A DNA stretch of 31,060 nucleotides, from IMG/VR virus record IMGVR_UViG_3300046004_001875, positions 1-31,060 of that record. The stretch is one strand, 5' to 3'. The position numbers and the translations under genes are program-made. Source of the stretch: a virus. The notes below the pieces were generated by a model, which was not told the origin of the DNA, did not search any database, and was given only the letters and a program-made list of their open reading frames with translations. This document shows, piece by piece, positions 24,274 to 30,827 of this stretch; position 1 is the first letter of the stretch, and each line of letters opens with the position of its first letter.

Positions 24274-24817
24274 AGTGTTTATAATAGCAGTTCCTGATGA
24301 AGTGGAAATGCAAGGTGAAATATTAGGATCTCCTGTTATATTTAGTGGAGTTGGAAAAGTAAATGCGACCATAGCCGCTTGTAAAGCATTTAACCAAGGA
24401 TATAATGAAATTATCAATGTTGGTTCTTGTGGTTCATTATTATTACCTGTAGGAGAAATAGTTAAAGTAGGTAAAGTATTCCAAGATATAGACGCCACTC
24501 CATTAACAGATTATGGTAAAACACCGTTTGAAGATGATGCGAGTAAAATAATTTTAAATCCTTTATACTTTACAAGTTGCTTTACAACAGATTATTTTTA
24601 TGACCATAACCAAATAAACAAATACTCAGAAAATTATTTGGAAATGATAAATAAATGTAGTATATTTGATATGGAATGTTTTGCAATTGCTAAAGTATGC
24701 AAATGTTTTAATATTAAATTTACCTCATATAAATGGGTATCAGATGGTGGTGATGGTGGTAATTGGAAAGAAAATTGTAAAATTGGATTTAAAAAAATAA
24801 AAAATATATTATGTTAA
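24266..24817 (+). CDS. MTAN-like nucleosidase (PNP/UDP family)
   Basis: A 183-residue nucleoside phosphorylase-family protein. VFSG-type strand then SGVGKVNATIAACKAF, INVGSCGSLLLPVGEI, the purine/ribose site IFDMECFAIAKVC with Glu in the DME triad, and YKWVSDGGD with the catalytic Asp. These are the landmarks of methylthioadenosine/S-adenosylhomocysteine nucleosidases (Pfs/MTAN), which release adenine from MTA, SAH and 5'-deoxyadenosine. It is about 45 residues shorter than E. coli MTAN, with a contracted middle, so substrate preference is uncertain. Directly after apt, it would supply adenine to that enzyme. Confidence 0.8.
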   Translation: MNRVFIIAVPDEVEMQGEILGSPVIFSGVGKVNATIAACKAFNQGYNEIINVGSCGSLLLPVGEIVKVGKVFQDIDATPLTDYGKTPFEDDASKIILNPLYFTSCFTTDYFYDHNQINKYSENYLEMINKCSIFDMECFAIAKVCKCFNIKFTSYKWVSDGGDGGNWKENCKIGFKKIKNILC

Positions 24818-25614
24818 AATCATTAGAAATAATAGAAACTCAATTTGGAAATTTTATCATAGATGAATATGATTTAATTGGTAATTATATCAAACAAGCT
24901 AAAGTATGGGAATATCATCTATATGAAATATATTCTCAAATGATTGATAAAGAATCATACTGCATAGATGCAGGAGCTAATTTAGGGTTCCATTCCGTTC
25001 AATTTGGTCGTTTAGGAAAAAAAGTTTATTCATTTGAACCTCAATCTTATATATACAATCAATTATGTACTAATGTGTTATTTAATGGATTAGATAATAT
25101 TATTGAAACATATAAATTGGGGTTAGGTGATAAAGAAGAAAAAAAACAAATGTGGAACATAGAACATGAAAATTGGGTGGGAAATGGATCTCATAATTGG
25201 GGGGGTAGAGGAATAATTCAAGATAATTACGGAGGAGAAAGAGCTATTAAAAACGAAATTAGAGATGAAGATATAATAAATGTTATAACATTGGATTCTT
25301 TAAGTATACCTAAATGTGATTTAATGAAAATAGATGTTCAAGGGTATGAATATCATTTATTGAAAGGAGCTAATGAATTAATAATTAAATTTAAACCTGT
25401 TATATTTTTAGAAAATCCTATCTTAGGAGAAGAAGATATAAAATCTTCATATATAACAAAAAATCATTTATTGGATATAGGATATGAATTTTATAGAATA
25501 CACTTAAATAATAAAGAAGATTGTATTATTATTCATCCTTCTAGTAATTATTATAGTAAAAATATAGAAGTTATTAATAAATTCGCAAATAAATATAATA
25601 TAATTAAAGAATAA
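24811..25614 (+). CDS. FkbM-family methyltransferase
   Basis: A 267-residue SAM-dependent O-methyltransferase. Motif I is YCIDAGANLGFHSVQFGRLG, strand 2 ends in VYSFEPQSYIYNQL (FEP is a hallmark of FkbM proteins), and DLMKIDVQGYEYHLLKGA is the family signature, followed by VIFLENPI. FkbM enzymes often methylate hydroxyls of sugars or polyketides and are frequent in O-antigen and capsule loci. It overlaps the nucleosidase gene by seven bases and the next gene by one (TAATG). Confidence 0.88.
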   Translation: MLKSLEIIETQFGNFIIDEYDLIGNYIKQAKVWEYHLYEIYSQMIDKESYCIDAGANLGFHSVQFGRLGKKVYSFEPQSYIYNQLCTNVLFNGLDNIIETYKLGLGDKEEKKQMWNIEHENWVGNGSHNWGGRGIIQDNYGGERAIKNEIRDEDIINVITLDSLSIPKCDLMKIDVQGYEYHLLKGANELIIKFKPVIFLENPILGEEDIKSSYITKNHLLDIGYEFYRIHLNNKEDCIIIHPSSNYYSKNIEVINKFANKYNIIKE

Positions 25615-26480
25615 TGAAGACAGCAGTTGTAACATTTAGTAGAAATGATGGATATAAAGAAAAAGAAAGAGTCGCTATACATTTAAATACTTTATTAGAT
25701 ACTTTTGATGAAGTAAATTATGTAGATTGGAATTCTCCCACCCATAGTTTATTATATGACGTAATGGATTTAATTCCTAAAACAGGACGAATTAAACATT
25801 TTGTTATCCCCCCATCTGTTCATCAAATATATGATAATAGTATACCTAATTTTCCTAATTGTTTTGGACCTATTTCATTTAATTTAGCCTTAAGAAGAAC
25901 AGATGCTGATTGGGTTGTGGCTACTACAACAGATAATATTCCTCCTAACAAAGAAGAATTACATAGTATTATTAATAATGATAAAGATACATTTTATACT
26001 ATTAGCAGAAGAGAAATAGAATACTCAGAAGTATTAAAAAATATCAATAATCTCCAAGAATATAGAGAATATTTAAAACAAATAACTGAACCTAGATATT
26101 ATCCAGCAAAAGTGACTCCTAATGATGAATATAGTTTAATTAATTGTTGTGGTGATTTTCAATTAGCATCTCGTAAAGTGTGGTGGGATATTAAAGGATT
26201 TGAAGAAAATATGTTTTATAATTGTTTTATAGACACAAATGTGCAAAAAAAAGCAGTTTTAAATGGATATAAAATAAAAGCATTATTTGATATTCCAATG
26301 TATCATATGTCCCATGATAATATACTACCTCAGGTTCATACTACAAAATTACATAAAAACGCAAGTAAAAAACCAATCATATATAATGATTCATGGGATT
26401 GGGTAGAATATTTTACAGAATCACAAAATAGTGATAATTGGGGATTAGCAGATACTGAAATTGAATATGAAATGGTTTAA
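25614..26480 (+). CDS. Putative GT-A-like glycosyltransferase
   Basis: A 288-residue protein with a GT-A-like outline: KTAVVTFSRNDGYKEKER opens like a nucleotide-binding strand and loop, FNLALRRTDADWVVATTTDN holds an acidic cluster in the place of a DxD motif, and FQLASRKVWWDIKGFEENM resembles the acceptor-side segment (W-x-x-x-GF-x-E) of GT2/GT27-type enzymes. A His near the end (PMYHMSHD) could be the metal-ligand histidine seen in such enzymes. It is the last gene of the sugar operon. Similarity is weaker than for the other transferases, so the exact family is open. Confidence 0.7.
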   Translation: MKTAVVTFSRNDGYKEKERVAIHLNTLLDTFDEVNYVDWNSPTHSLLYDVMDLIPKTGRIKHFVIPPSVHQIYDNSIPNFPNCFGPISFNLALRRTDADWVVATTTDNIPPNKEELHSIINNDKDTFYTISRREIEYSEVLKNINNLQEYREYLKQITEPRYYPAKVTPNDEYSLINCCGDFQLASRKVWWDIKGFEENMFYNCFIDTNVQKKAVLNGYKIKALFDIPMYHMSHDNILPQVHTTKLHKNASKKPIIYNDSWDWVEYFTESQNSDNWGLADTEIEYEMV

Positions 26481-26497
26481 AATAAACATCCAAAATA

Positions 26498-26529
26498 TTT
26501 GGGAATACTAAAATGATTTAGTATATTTA
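26498..26529 (+). promoter_or_regulatory. Bacteroidota-type promoter with inverted repeat in the spacer
   Basis: TTTG at 26498-26501, a 20-nt spacer, TATATTTA at 26522-26529. A perfect 8-bp inverted repeat (ATACTAAA 26505-26512, TTTAGTAT 26517-26524, four-base loop) spans the spacer and the start of the -7 element. Precedes the small membrane-protein gene at 26544. Confidence 0.55.
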
Positions 26530-26543
26530 AGTAAATAAAAATT

Positions 26544-26726
26544 ATGAAAGAAACACTTAAAGAAATTATTGGATTTACTATATTTGCTGCATTTGTTTGC
26601 ATTTATGGGATTTATTTATTATTATATAATAATACTATTACTTCAAATAAATTATTAACCCCAACAGTAGAATTAAAAATAAAAAATAATAAAGTTGATA
26701 CATTTTATATTTACAAATTAAAATAA
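26544..26726 (+). CDS. Small single-pass membrane protein (60 aa)
   Basis: After a short charged N-terminus (MKETLKEI) a hydrophobic segment of about 20 residues (IGFTIFAAFVCIYGIYLLLY) forms one transmembrane helix, followed by a polar tail. No signal-peptidase or lipobox site is evident. It has its own promoter-like site with a hairpin. Function unknown. Confidence 0.6.
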   Translation: MKETLKEIIGFTIFAAFVCIYGIYLLLYNNTITSNKLLTPTVELKIKNNKVDTFYIYKLK

Positions 26727-26731
26727 AAATT

Positions 26732-26890
26732 ATGTTATACGGATTTTATAGTAGATTAGACCCAAACCAAGAAATAATTAATCGTTTGATCAACATATCA
26801 CGATTAAAGGCAGCTGAATCATTTGCAAATAGAAAGAGATTAGATCTCAAATCATTTTTAAAAATATATGGGGTTAAAAAATTAAGATAA
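26732..26890 (+). CDS. Small hypothetical protein (52 aa)
   Basis: Frame from ATG 26732 (context AAAATTATG) to TAA 26888-26890, with one base shared with the next gene. It opens MLYGFYSRLDPNQEI and continues with a basic helix (NRKRLDLKSFLKIYGV). The tight packing and typical start context support it. I have an impression that similar short proteins occur in T4-type marine phages, but cannot confirm it; no function is known to me. Confidence 0.6.
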   Translation: MLYGFYSRLDPNQEIINRLINISRLKAAESFANRKRLDLKSFLKIYGVKKLR

Positions 26891-27276
26891 TGGATATAAA
26901 AAATTTCGGCCAGCGTCTTAAATTAGAAGAATCTAAGACATCGAGGGTAAAAAAAGAGAAAGAAGTATTTATTGAGACTGTAACATTATTAGAACATTGC
27001 CTTCAGCGTTCTGATATTTTATATGAAGAGTTTAATATTGATATTTATTCGTATGAAGAATATTTTATTAAAATAATTGAGAATTTATTCTTACTTAAAT
27101 ACGGTGAAGCAGTAACTGATATAATAATTTGGTATTTATATGATAGAGTAGATGAAGATGGAAAAGTATATTCTTTAATATATGAAGAAGAAGAAAAACC
27201 ACCAATTGAAATAAAAATAAACAAACCAGCAGATCTGTGGAAATTTATAGATAAATTGTTAAAAACAAAACCATGA
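26890..27276 (+). CDS. Hypothetical acidic protein (128 aa)
   Basis: Unrecognised protein with a basic N-terminus (residues 1-25), a helical middle rich in Glu, Ile and Tyr (EEYFIKIIENLFLLKYGE) and a Pro/Lys-containing C-terminus (KINKPADLWKFIDKLL). It shares one base with the gene before and four with the gene after (ATGA), so these small genes are co-translated. No domain identified. Confidence 0.65.
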   Translation: MDIKNFGQRLKLEESKTSRVKKEKEVFIETVTLLEHCLQRSDILYEEFNIDIYSYEEYFIKIIENLFLLKYGEAVTDIIIWYLYDRVDEDGKVYSLIYEEEEKPPIEIKINKPADLWKFIDKLLKTKP

Positions 27277-27530
27277 GTGAATTAATTAAATATTGTAAAT
27301 GTGGGATACAAATCCCCCCAGCTAGATTAAAAATTTTACCTAACACACACACGTGTGTTAATTGTTCTGATGTGCAAACTAAAAAACCAGTTATAGTACA
27401 GCGTGGGAAAGGTGATCATACTTATACTGAAACTGTGGTTTTAGATCATGAAGAATATATTAAGTATATTGAAGAAGAAAATAAATTTAAAAAACGCATG
27501 TCGTCAGGATTAGATACTCCCAGCATGTAG
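27273..27530 (+). CDS. DksA/TraR-like zinc-finger protein
   Basis: An 85-residue protein whose first 40 residues match the C4 zinc finger of the DksA/TraR group: YCKCGIQIPPARLKILPNTH, then TCVNCSD, i.e. C-x-CG-x-x-IP-x-x-RL-x-x-x-P and C-x2-C. DksA and TraR bind the RNA polymerase secondary channel through a coiled coil; that coiled coil is not evident here, so RNA polymerase binding cannot be assumed. The C-terminal half is acidic and polar. Possible roles are regulation of host transcription or a structural zinc module. Confidence 0.7.
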   Translation: MSELIKYCKCGIQIPPARLKILPNTHTCVNCSDVQTKKPVIVQRGKGDHTYTETVVLDHEEYIKYIEEENKFKKRMSSGLDTPSM

Positions 27531-27538
27531 TATAAATA
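27531..27538 (+). promoter_or_regulatory. T4-late-promoter-like TATAAATA box
   Basis: Exact TATAAATA, the T4 late -10 sequence, right after the DksA-like gene and 31 bases before the ATG at 27570. In such AT-rich DNA a chance match is quite possible. Confidence 0.25.
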
Positions 27539-27569
27539 ATATCTATTTTTGAATGTAAAAATTAATTAT

Positions 27570-28241
27570 ATGCCGAAATCTCGCCCCCTCTCAAAACAAG
27601 ATATATTAGCTGCTATGAGTCAAACAAAATCAAATAGAAGTAGTGCTAGATATCTTAATTGTAGTTACATTCATTATAAAAAATGGGCTAAACTTTATGA
27701 GGCTACTGATTCATCTTTCCCAAACTTATTTGAACAACATAAAAACCAATCCGGTAAGGGAATACCTAAATTTTTAAGTAATACACCATTTGGTAGAAAA
27801 GAACCATGTATACAGAAAATTATAGATGGAACAGAAGATCCATCCCCATTTAATCCTCAAAAAATTAAACATAGGATGATTCAGCAGGGTTATTTAAAAG
27901 AAGAATGTGGTACCTGTGGTTTTCATGAATGTAGAGCAATTGATGGAAAAACTCCCCTGATATTACATTTTAAAGATAATAATAAAAAACATTGGGAACC
28001 AAGCAATCTTCAAATGCTTTGTTATAATTGTTATTTCCTTTACCATAGGAATATATTTAATGATAAACAATTAGAAAAAATGGAAGATCATTTACCAACA
28101 AGAGAAAACTTACCAACTTGGGAGGTGGATGAATATACTCAAAAACGCCTTGAAGAATTAGGGTTATATGATGTTAAAATAGATAATGACCCATATGACT
28201 TAGTATCTAGAAATAAAGAACGCAAATCGAATAACCTATAA
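27570..28241 (+). CDS. HNH-type zinc-finger nuclease-like protein
   Basis: A 223-residue protein with an N-terminal helix-turn-helix-like region (LSKQDILAAMSQTKSNRSSA followed by RYLNCSYIHYKKWAK) and a C-terminal zinc/HNH-like module: ECGTCGFHEC, PLILHFKDNNKKHWE, then NLQMLCYNCYFLYH. The order CxxC, His in a strand, Asn-Leu-x-x-LC-x-x-C is that of HNH endonucleases in many phages. A TTG start at 27549 is possible, but ATG 27570 has the usual context (AATTATATG) and begins the conserved-looking segment MPKSRPL. It may nick DNA, or be a DNA-binding protein without activity; the canonical HNH catalytic histidine pair is not obvious. Confidence 0.65.
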   Translation: MPKSRPLSKQDILAAMSQTKSNRSSARYLNCSYIHYKKWAKLYEATDSSFPNLFEQHKNQSGKGIPKFLSNTPFGRKEPCIQKIIDGTEDPSPFNPQKIKHRMIQQGYLKEECGTCGFHECRAIDGKTPLILHFKDNNKKHWEPSNLQMLCYNCYFLYHRNIFNDKQLEKMEDHLPTRENLPTWEVDEYTQKRLEELGLYDVKIDNDPYDLVSRNKERKSNNL

Positions 28242-28244
28242 ATA
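28237..28244 (+). promoter_or_regulatory. T4-late-promoter-like TATAAATA box
   Basis: Second exact TATAAATA, overlapping the stop codon of the HNH-like gene and 13 bases before ATG 28257. It is part of the short palindrome ATAAATATTTAT (28238-28249). Chance is not excluded. Confidence 0.25.
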
Positions 28245-28256
28245 TTTATCAGTGAT

Positions 28257-28415
28257 ATGAAGAAGATTAAAAAACATCAAGAAATAATAAGAGATTATGA
28301 ATCTCAAAAAGCAAAACATTTAGAAAAAATAGCTAGTAAAATACTAAATAATGATGAAAAGTTTTCTAAATTAAAAGAAAAAGAAACAAGTTTAAAATTT
28401 TTAAAATTATTCTAA
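28257..28415 (+). CDS. Small charged helical protein (52 aa)
   Basis: Frame from ATG 28257 to TAA 28413-28415, one base before the next ATG. Very rich in Lys and Glu (MKKIKKHQEIIRDYESQKAK, then KLKEKETSLKFLKLF), probably one long amphipathic helix or coiled coil. No family recognised; position and packing are the support. Confidence 0.5.
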   Translation: MKKIKKHQEIIRDYESQKAKHLEKIASKILNNDEKFSKLKEKETSLKFLKLF

Positions 28416-28416
28416 A

Positions 28417-28749
28417 ATGGCTCTAGAAATGAATGTAAATAATATTGAAGAATTTCAAATTATGATAGATAATAAGGATTTTAGGATCTCTGAGTCAATA
28501 ACTAAAACTATATTGGATAATGTAAATACTAAGAAAAAACATATTCATATAATTTCAATAAATGTTTTAGAAAATAATACTATATTGGACTTGACTTTAG
28601 AGAAGAAATTTTTTATTGAAACTTTAGAGGAAAATTTGAAATTTTTTATTGAACGTGAAAGATATGAGGATTGTCAAAATATAGTGAACGCAATTAATCA
28701 ATTGAAAAATAATAACAGTTCAATTGATAAGAAAAAAAGAAAAAAATAA
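28417..28749 (+). CDS. Hypothetical protein (110 aa)
   Basis: Unrecognised, charged, helix-rich protein with a Lys-rich C-terminus (SIDKKKRKK). Features such as HIHIISINVLENN suggest a central strand, followed by helices containing ERERYEDCQNIVNAINQL, a region resembling short UvrB/UvrC-like or TPR-like helices, though I would not assign either. It is the last gene before the hairpin-bearing promoter at 28771. Confidence 0.6.
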   Translation: MALEMNVNNIEEFQIMIDNKDFRISESITKTILDNVNTKKKHIHIISINVLENNTILDLTLEKKFFIETLEENLKFFIERERYEDCQNIVNAINQLKNNNSSIDKKKRKK

Positions 28750-28770
28750 GTAATTAAATAATTAAAAAAG

Positions 28771-28802
28771 TTTGGCTCCACTAAGGAGCCTCCTTATATT
28801 TA
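28771..28802 (+). promoter_or_regulatory. Promoter with GGCTCC/GGAGCC hairpin in the spacer
   Basis: TTTG 28771-28774, 20-nt spacer, TATATTTA 28795-28802. A perfect 6-bp stem (GGCTCC 28774-28779, GGAGCC 28785-28790, loop ACTAA) starts in the -33 element. It lies between two genes and could also end transcripts from upstream, because a T-rich tract follows. Confidence 0.6.
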
Positions 28803-28822
28803 ACTAATAAAAACATAACAAA

Positions 28823-29140
28823 ATGAAATTATTTAAAGGATTATTAGAGTTATTAACTACTCTTATCTATATTTTTATTATCACTATATTCATGTATGTG
28901 GCGTGGGCCGGTTGGTTTAAAATAATTCCTTTATCTCGATTAAAAAAAGATGATGCTCCATTGATTGCAACAGTAATAAATTTTCTATACTTGATTATTT
29001 TATTCATATTATCATTTATTACAGATGGTATAATACAAGATGATATTATGTTATTTATGATTTATAATTGGTTCTATAATGTTATATTTATCATAATAGG
29101 CATCCTATTATATGTAATTATCCCTAATAGAAATGATTAA
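28823..29140 (+). CDS. Multi-pass membrane protein (105 aa)
   Basis: Three hydrophobic segments: about residues 8-28 (LLTTLIYIFIITIFMYVAWA), 49-68 (TVINFLYLIILFILSFI) and 78-100 (MIYNWFYNVIFIIIGILLYV), linked by short charged loops (SRLKKDDAP, DGIIQDD). A small inner-membrane protein of unknown role; it does not look like a canonical holin, which would usually lie near lysis genes, none of which are visible. Confidence 0.7.
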   Translation: MKLFKGLLELLTTLIYIFIITIFMYVAWAGWFKIIPLSRLKKDDAPLIATVINFLYLIILFILSFITDGIIQDDIMLFMIYNWFYNVIFIIIGILLYVIIPNRND

Positions 29141-29142
29141 AA

Positions 29143-29274
29143 ATGAAAAAGATTGAAGTAACAATGCAAGAAATTTGGATGATGACAAAACCCACCATTC
29201 ATAAAAATAAGAAAAAATATACCCGTAAAGCTAAACATAAGAAAAATAAAATAACAAACAATGGGATTACCTAA
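29143..29274 (+). CDS. Small very basic protein (43 aa)
   Basis: Frame from ATG 29143, two bases after the membrane-protein stop, to TAA 29272-29274, overlapping the ligase start by 14 bases. Almost half of the second part is Lys/Arg/His (HKNKKKYTRKAKHKKNK), suggesting nucleic-acid binding. No family recognised. It fills an otherwise empty 120-base gap. Confidence 0.45.
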   Translation: MKKIEVTMQEIWMMTKPTIHKNKKKYTRKAKHKKNKITNNGIT

Positions 29275-30343
29275 ATTATTTAAACGAGCTATAAATGGTA
29301 AAATACTTCAGTGGGAAATCGAAATTGAAGGAGCATGCTTTAGGACAATTTCAGGTTACACAGATGGAATTAAAACTCAATCCCAGCCTACTATATGCTC
29401 AGGAAAAAATCAAGGTAAGAAAAACTCCACTACACCTGAACAACAAGCCTTAGCTGAAGCTAAAGCAATGTTTCGTAAGCGTAAGGAGATGGGCTCATTT
29501 GAATCAATAAATGATATTGATAACCCGGTTTATTTTAAACCCATGTTGGCTCATGATTTTAATGACTATAAGGATAAATTAAAATTTCCTTTATTCAGTC
29601 AGCCAAAACTCGATGGAATTAGATGTATCGTTAAATCAGATGGGATGTGGAGTCGTAATGGCAAACCTATTATTTCAGCACCTCATATATTTGAGGCTAT
29701 TAAACCATTGTTTGAAGTTAATCCTGATTTGATTTTTGATGGTGAATTGTACGCTAATAAGGATGTGGCTGATTTTAATACAATTGTTTCTTGTGTTCGT
29801 AAGACAAAACCAACATTAACTGATTTAGAAACATCTAAGAAAATCCAATATTGGATTTATGATATGCCTAGTGTTAGTGGTGGGTTTTCTAAAAGAGAAA
29901 ATGAATTAATAGAGATGGAATTACCTGAATGTTGTGTTAAAGTACAATCTGTTTGTTGCATTAATGAAAATGCAGTTAAACATCATTATGAATATTATAT
30001 GGAACAAGGTTATGAAGGACAAATGATTAGAACTGATAGTGAATATGAAAATAAACGTTCTAAATCACTTTTAAAACATAAATTGTTTGTTGATGATGAA
30101 TTTGAAATATTAGGTGTTGAAGAAGGAAAAGGTAATTTATCAGGAAAAGTTGGTCGTCTTAATTTTAAAATAAATGGAAAACCATTTGACGCCGCTGTAA
30201 ATGGAGATTGGGAATATATTGAACGTTTATGGAAAAGTAAAGATGGATTAATAGGTAAAATGGCTACAGTTAAATACTTTGAATTAACTGAAGATGGTAT
30301 TCCCCGATTTCCAAAGATTATAGCAATTAGAGATTTCGAATAA
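29261..30343 (+). CDS. ATP-dependent DNA ligase
   Basis: A 360-residue ligase that seals nicks in DNA through a lysyl-AMP intermediate. Motif I is K116-L-D118-G-I-R (SQPKLDGIRC) with the adenylated lysine; motif III lies in DGELYANK, motif IV in YEGQMIR, and motif V in LLKHKLF; an OB-fold C-terminus follows (LSGKVGRLNFKI, GLIGKMATVKYFEL). The first 80 residues form an extra N-terminal region with GKNQGKKNSTTPEQQALAEA. The size resembles T7 ligase (359 aa) rather than T4 ligase (487). Likely function is joining Okazaki fragments and repair during phage replication. Confidence 0.94.
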   Translation: MGLPKLFKRAINGKILQWEIEIEGACFRTISGYTDGIKTQSQPTICSGKNQGKKNSTTPEQQALAEAKAMFRKRKEMGSFESINDIDNPVYFKPMLAHDFNDYKDKLKFPLFSQPKLDGIRCIVKSDGMWSRNGKPIISAPHIFEAIKPLFEVNPDLIFDGELYANKDVADFNTIVSCVRKTKPTLTDLETSKKIQYWIYDMPSVSGGFSKRENELIEMELPECCVKVQSVCCINENAVKHHYEYYMEQGYEGQMIRTDSEYENKRSKSLLKHKLFVDDEFEILGVEEGKGNLSGKVGRLNFKINGKPFDAAVNGDWEYIERLWKSKDGLIGKMATVKYFELTEDGIPRFPKIIAIRDFE

Positions 30344-30347
30344 TAAG

Positions 30348-30379
30348 TTTGGCTCCCATAAAGAGTCATCTTATATTTA
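30348..30379 (+). promoter_or_regulatory. Promoter with GGCTC/GAGTC hairpin in the spacer
   Basis: TTTG 30348-30351, 20-nt spacer, TATATTTA 30372-30379. Stem GGCTC 30351-30355 with GAGTC 30363-30367 (one G-U pair in RNA). It lies five bases after the ligase stop and precedes the gene at 30397. Confidence 0.6.
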
Positions 30380-30396
30380 AATATAAAATAAGATTT

Positions 30397-30522
30397 ATGA
30401 AAGACATGACTCAAACACTCAAGTGGAAATGGAATGAAAACAAATTAGAGTTTATTGGCTCTATATTGTTTATATCAACATTAGGAACTATTTACTATTT
30501 TGTATTAAATATATGTTATTAA
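30397..30522 (+). CDS. Small single-pass membrane protein (41 aa)
   Basis: Frame from ATG 30397 to TAA 30520-30522, right behind the hairpin promoter at 30348. A polar N-terminus (MKDMTQTLKWKWNENKLEF) is followed by a hydrophobic segment (IGSILFISTLGTIYYFVLNI) forming one membrane helix. Unknown function; the well-placed promoter supports its reality. Confidence 0.5.
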   Translation: MKDMTQTLKWKWNENKLEFIGSILFISTLGTIYYFVLNICY

Positions 30523-30537
30523 CTCATATGTATATAC

Positions 30538-30750
30538 ATGCATCATAATTATATTTCACTGCCCCGAACCGAACTAGAACAACTCATTAAGAAAGCCTAC
30601 TTAAGTGGACAATCTTATTACATAAAAATCTCCAATAACATCCCCGCATCACAGGATTTAGATAGTTATGTGTTAGATGAGATAGAACAAATCTTTAAAT
30701 CACATGCTAAAAACAAACAAGATGAGATTGATGGTTGGGATGGATGTTAA
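30538..30750 (+). CDS. Hypothetical protein (70 aa)
   Basis: Unrecognised small soluble protein; opens MHHNYISLPRTELEQLIKKA and ends with an acidic, Trp-containing tail (DEIDGWDGC). Mixed helix/strand pattern (LSGQSYYIKISN). It lies between two promoter-bearing spacers. Confidence 0.55.
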   Translation: MHHNYISLPRTELEQLIKKAYLSGQSYYIKISNNIPASQDLDSYVLDEIEQIFKSHAKNKQDEIDGWDGC

Positions 30751-30771
30751 AATAAAATTCTAATAAAAAAG

Positions 30772-30803
30772 TTTGGCCTCATTAAGAGGTTTTCTTATAT
30801 TTA
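30772..30803 (+). promoter_or_regulatory. Promoter with GGCCTC/GAGGTT hairpin in the spacer
   Basis: TTTG 30772-30775, 20-nt spacer, TATATTTA 30796-30803. Stem GGCCTC 30775-30780 with GAGGTT 30786-30791 (two G-U pairs in RNA), loop ATTAA. Precedes the gene at 30828. Confidence 0.6.
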
Positions 30804-30827
30804 AGTATAATAAAAAATAATTGAAAT

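Noticed and set aside
27549-27569. TTG start for the HNH-like gene
   Set aside because: ATG 27570 has the common start context and begins the conserved-looking MPKSRPL segment.
30010-30414. Open frame on the - strand opposite the ligase end
   Set aside because: Shadow of the ligase gene; it would also run through the hairpin promoter at 30348.
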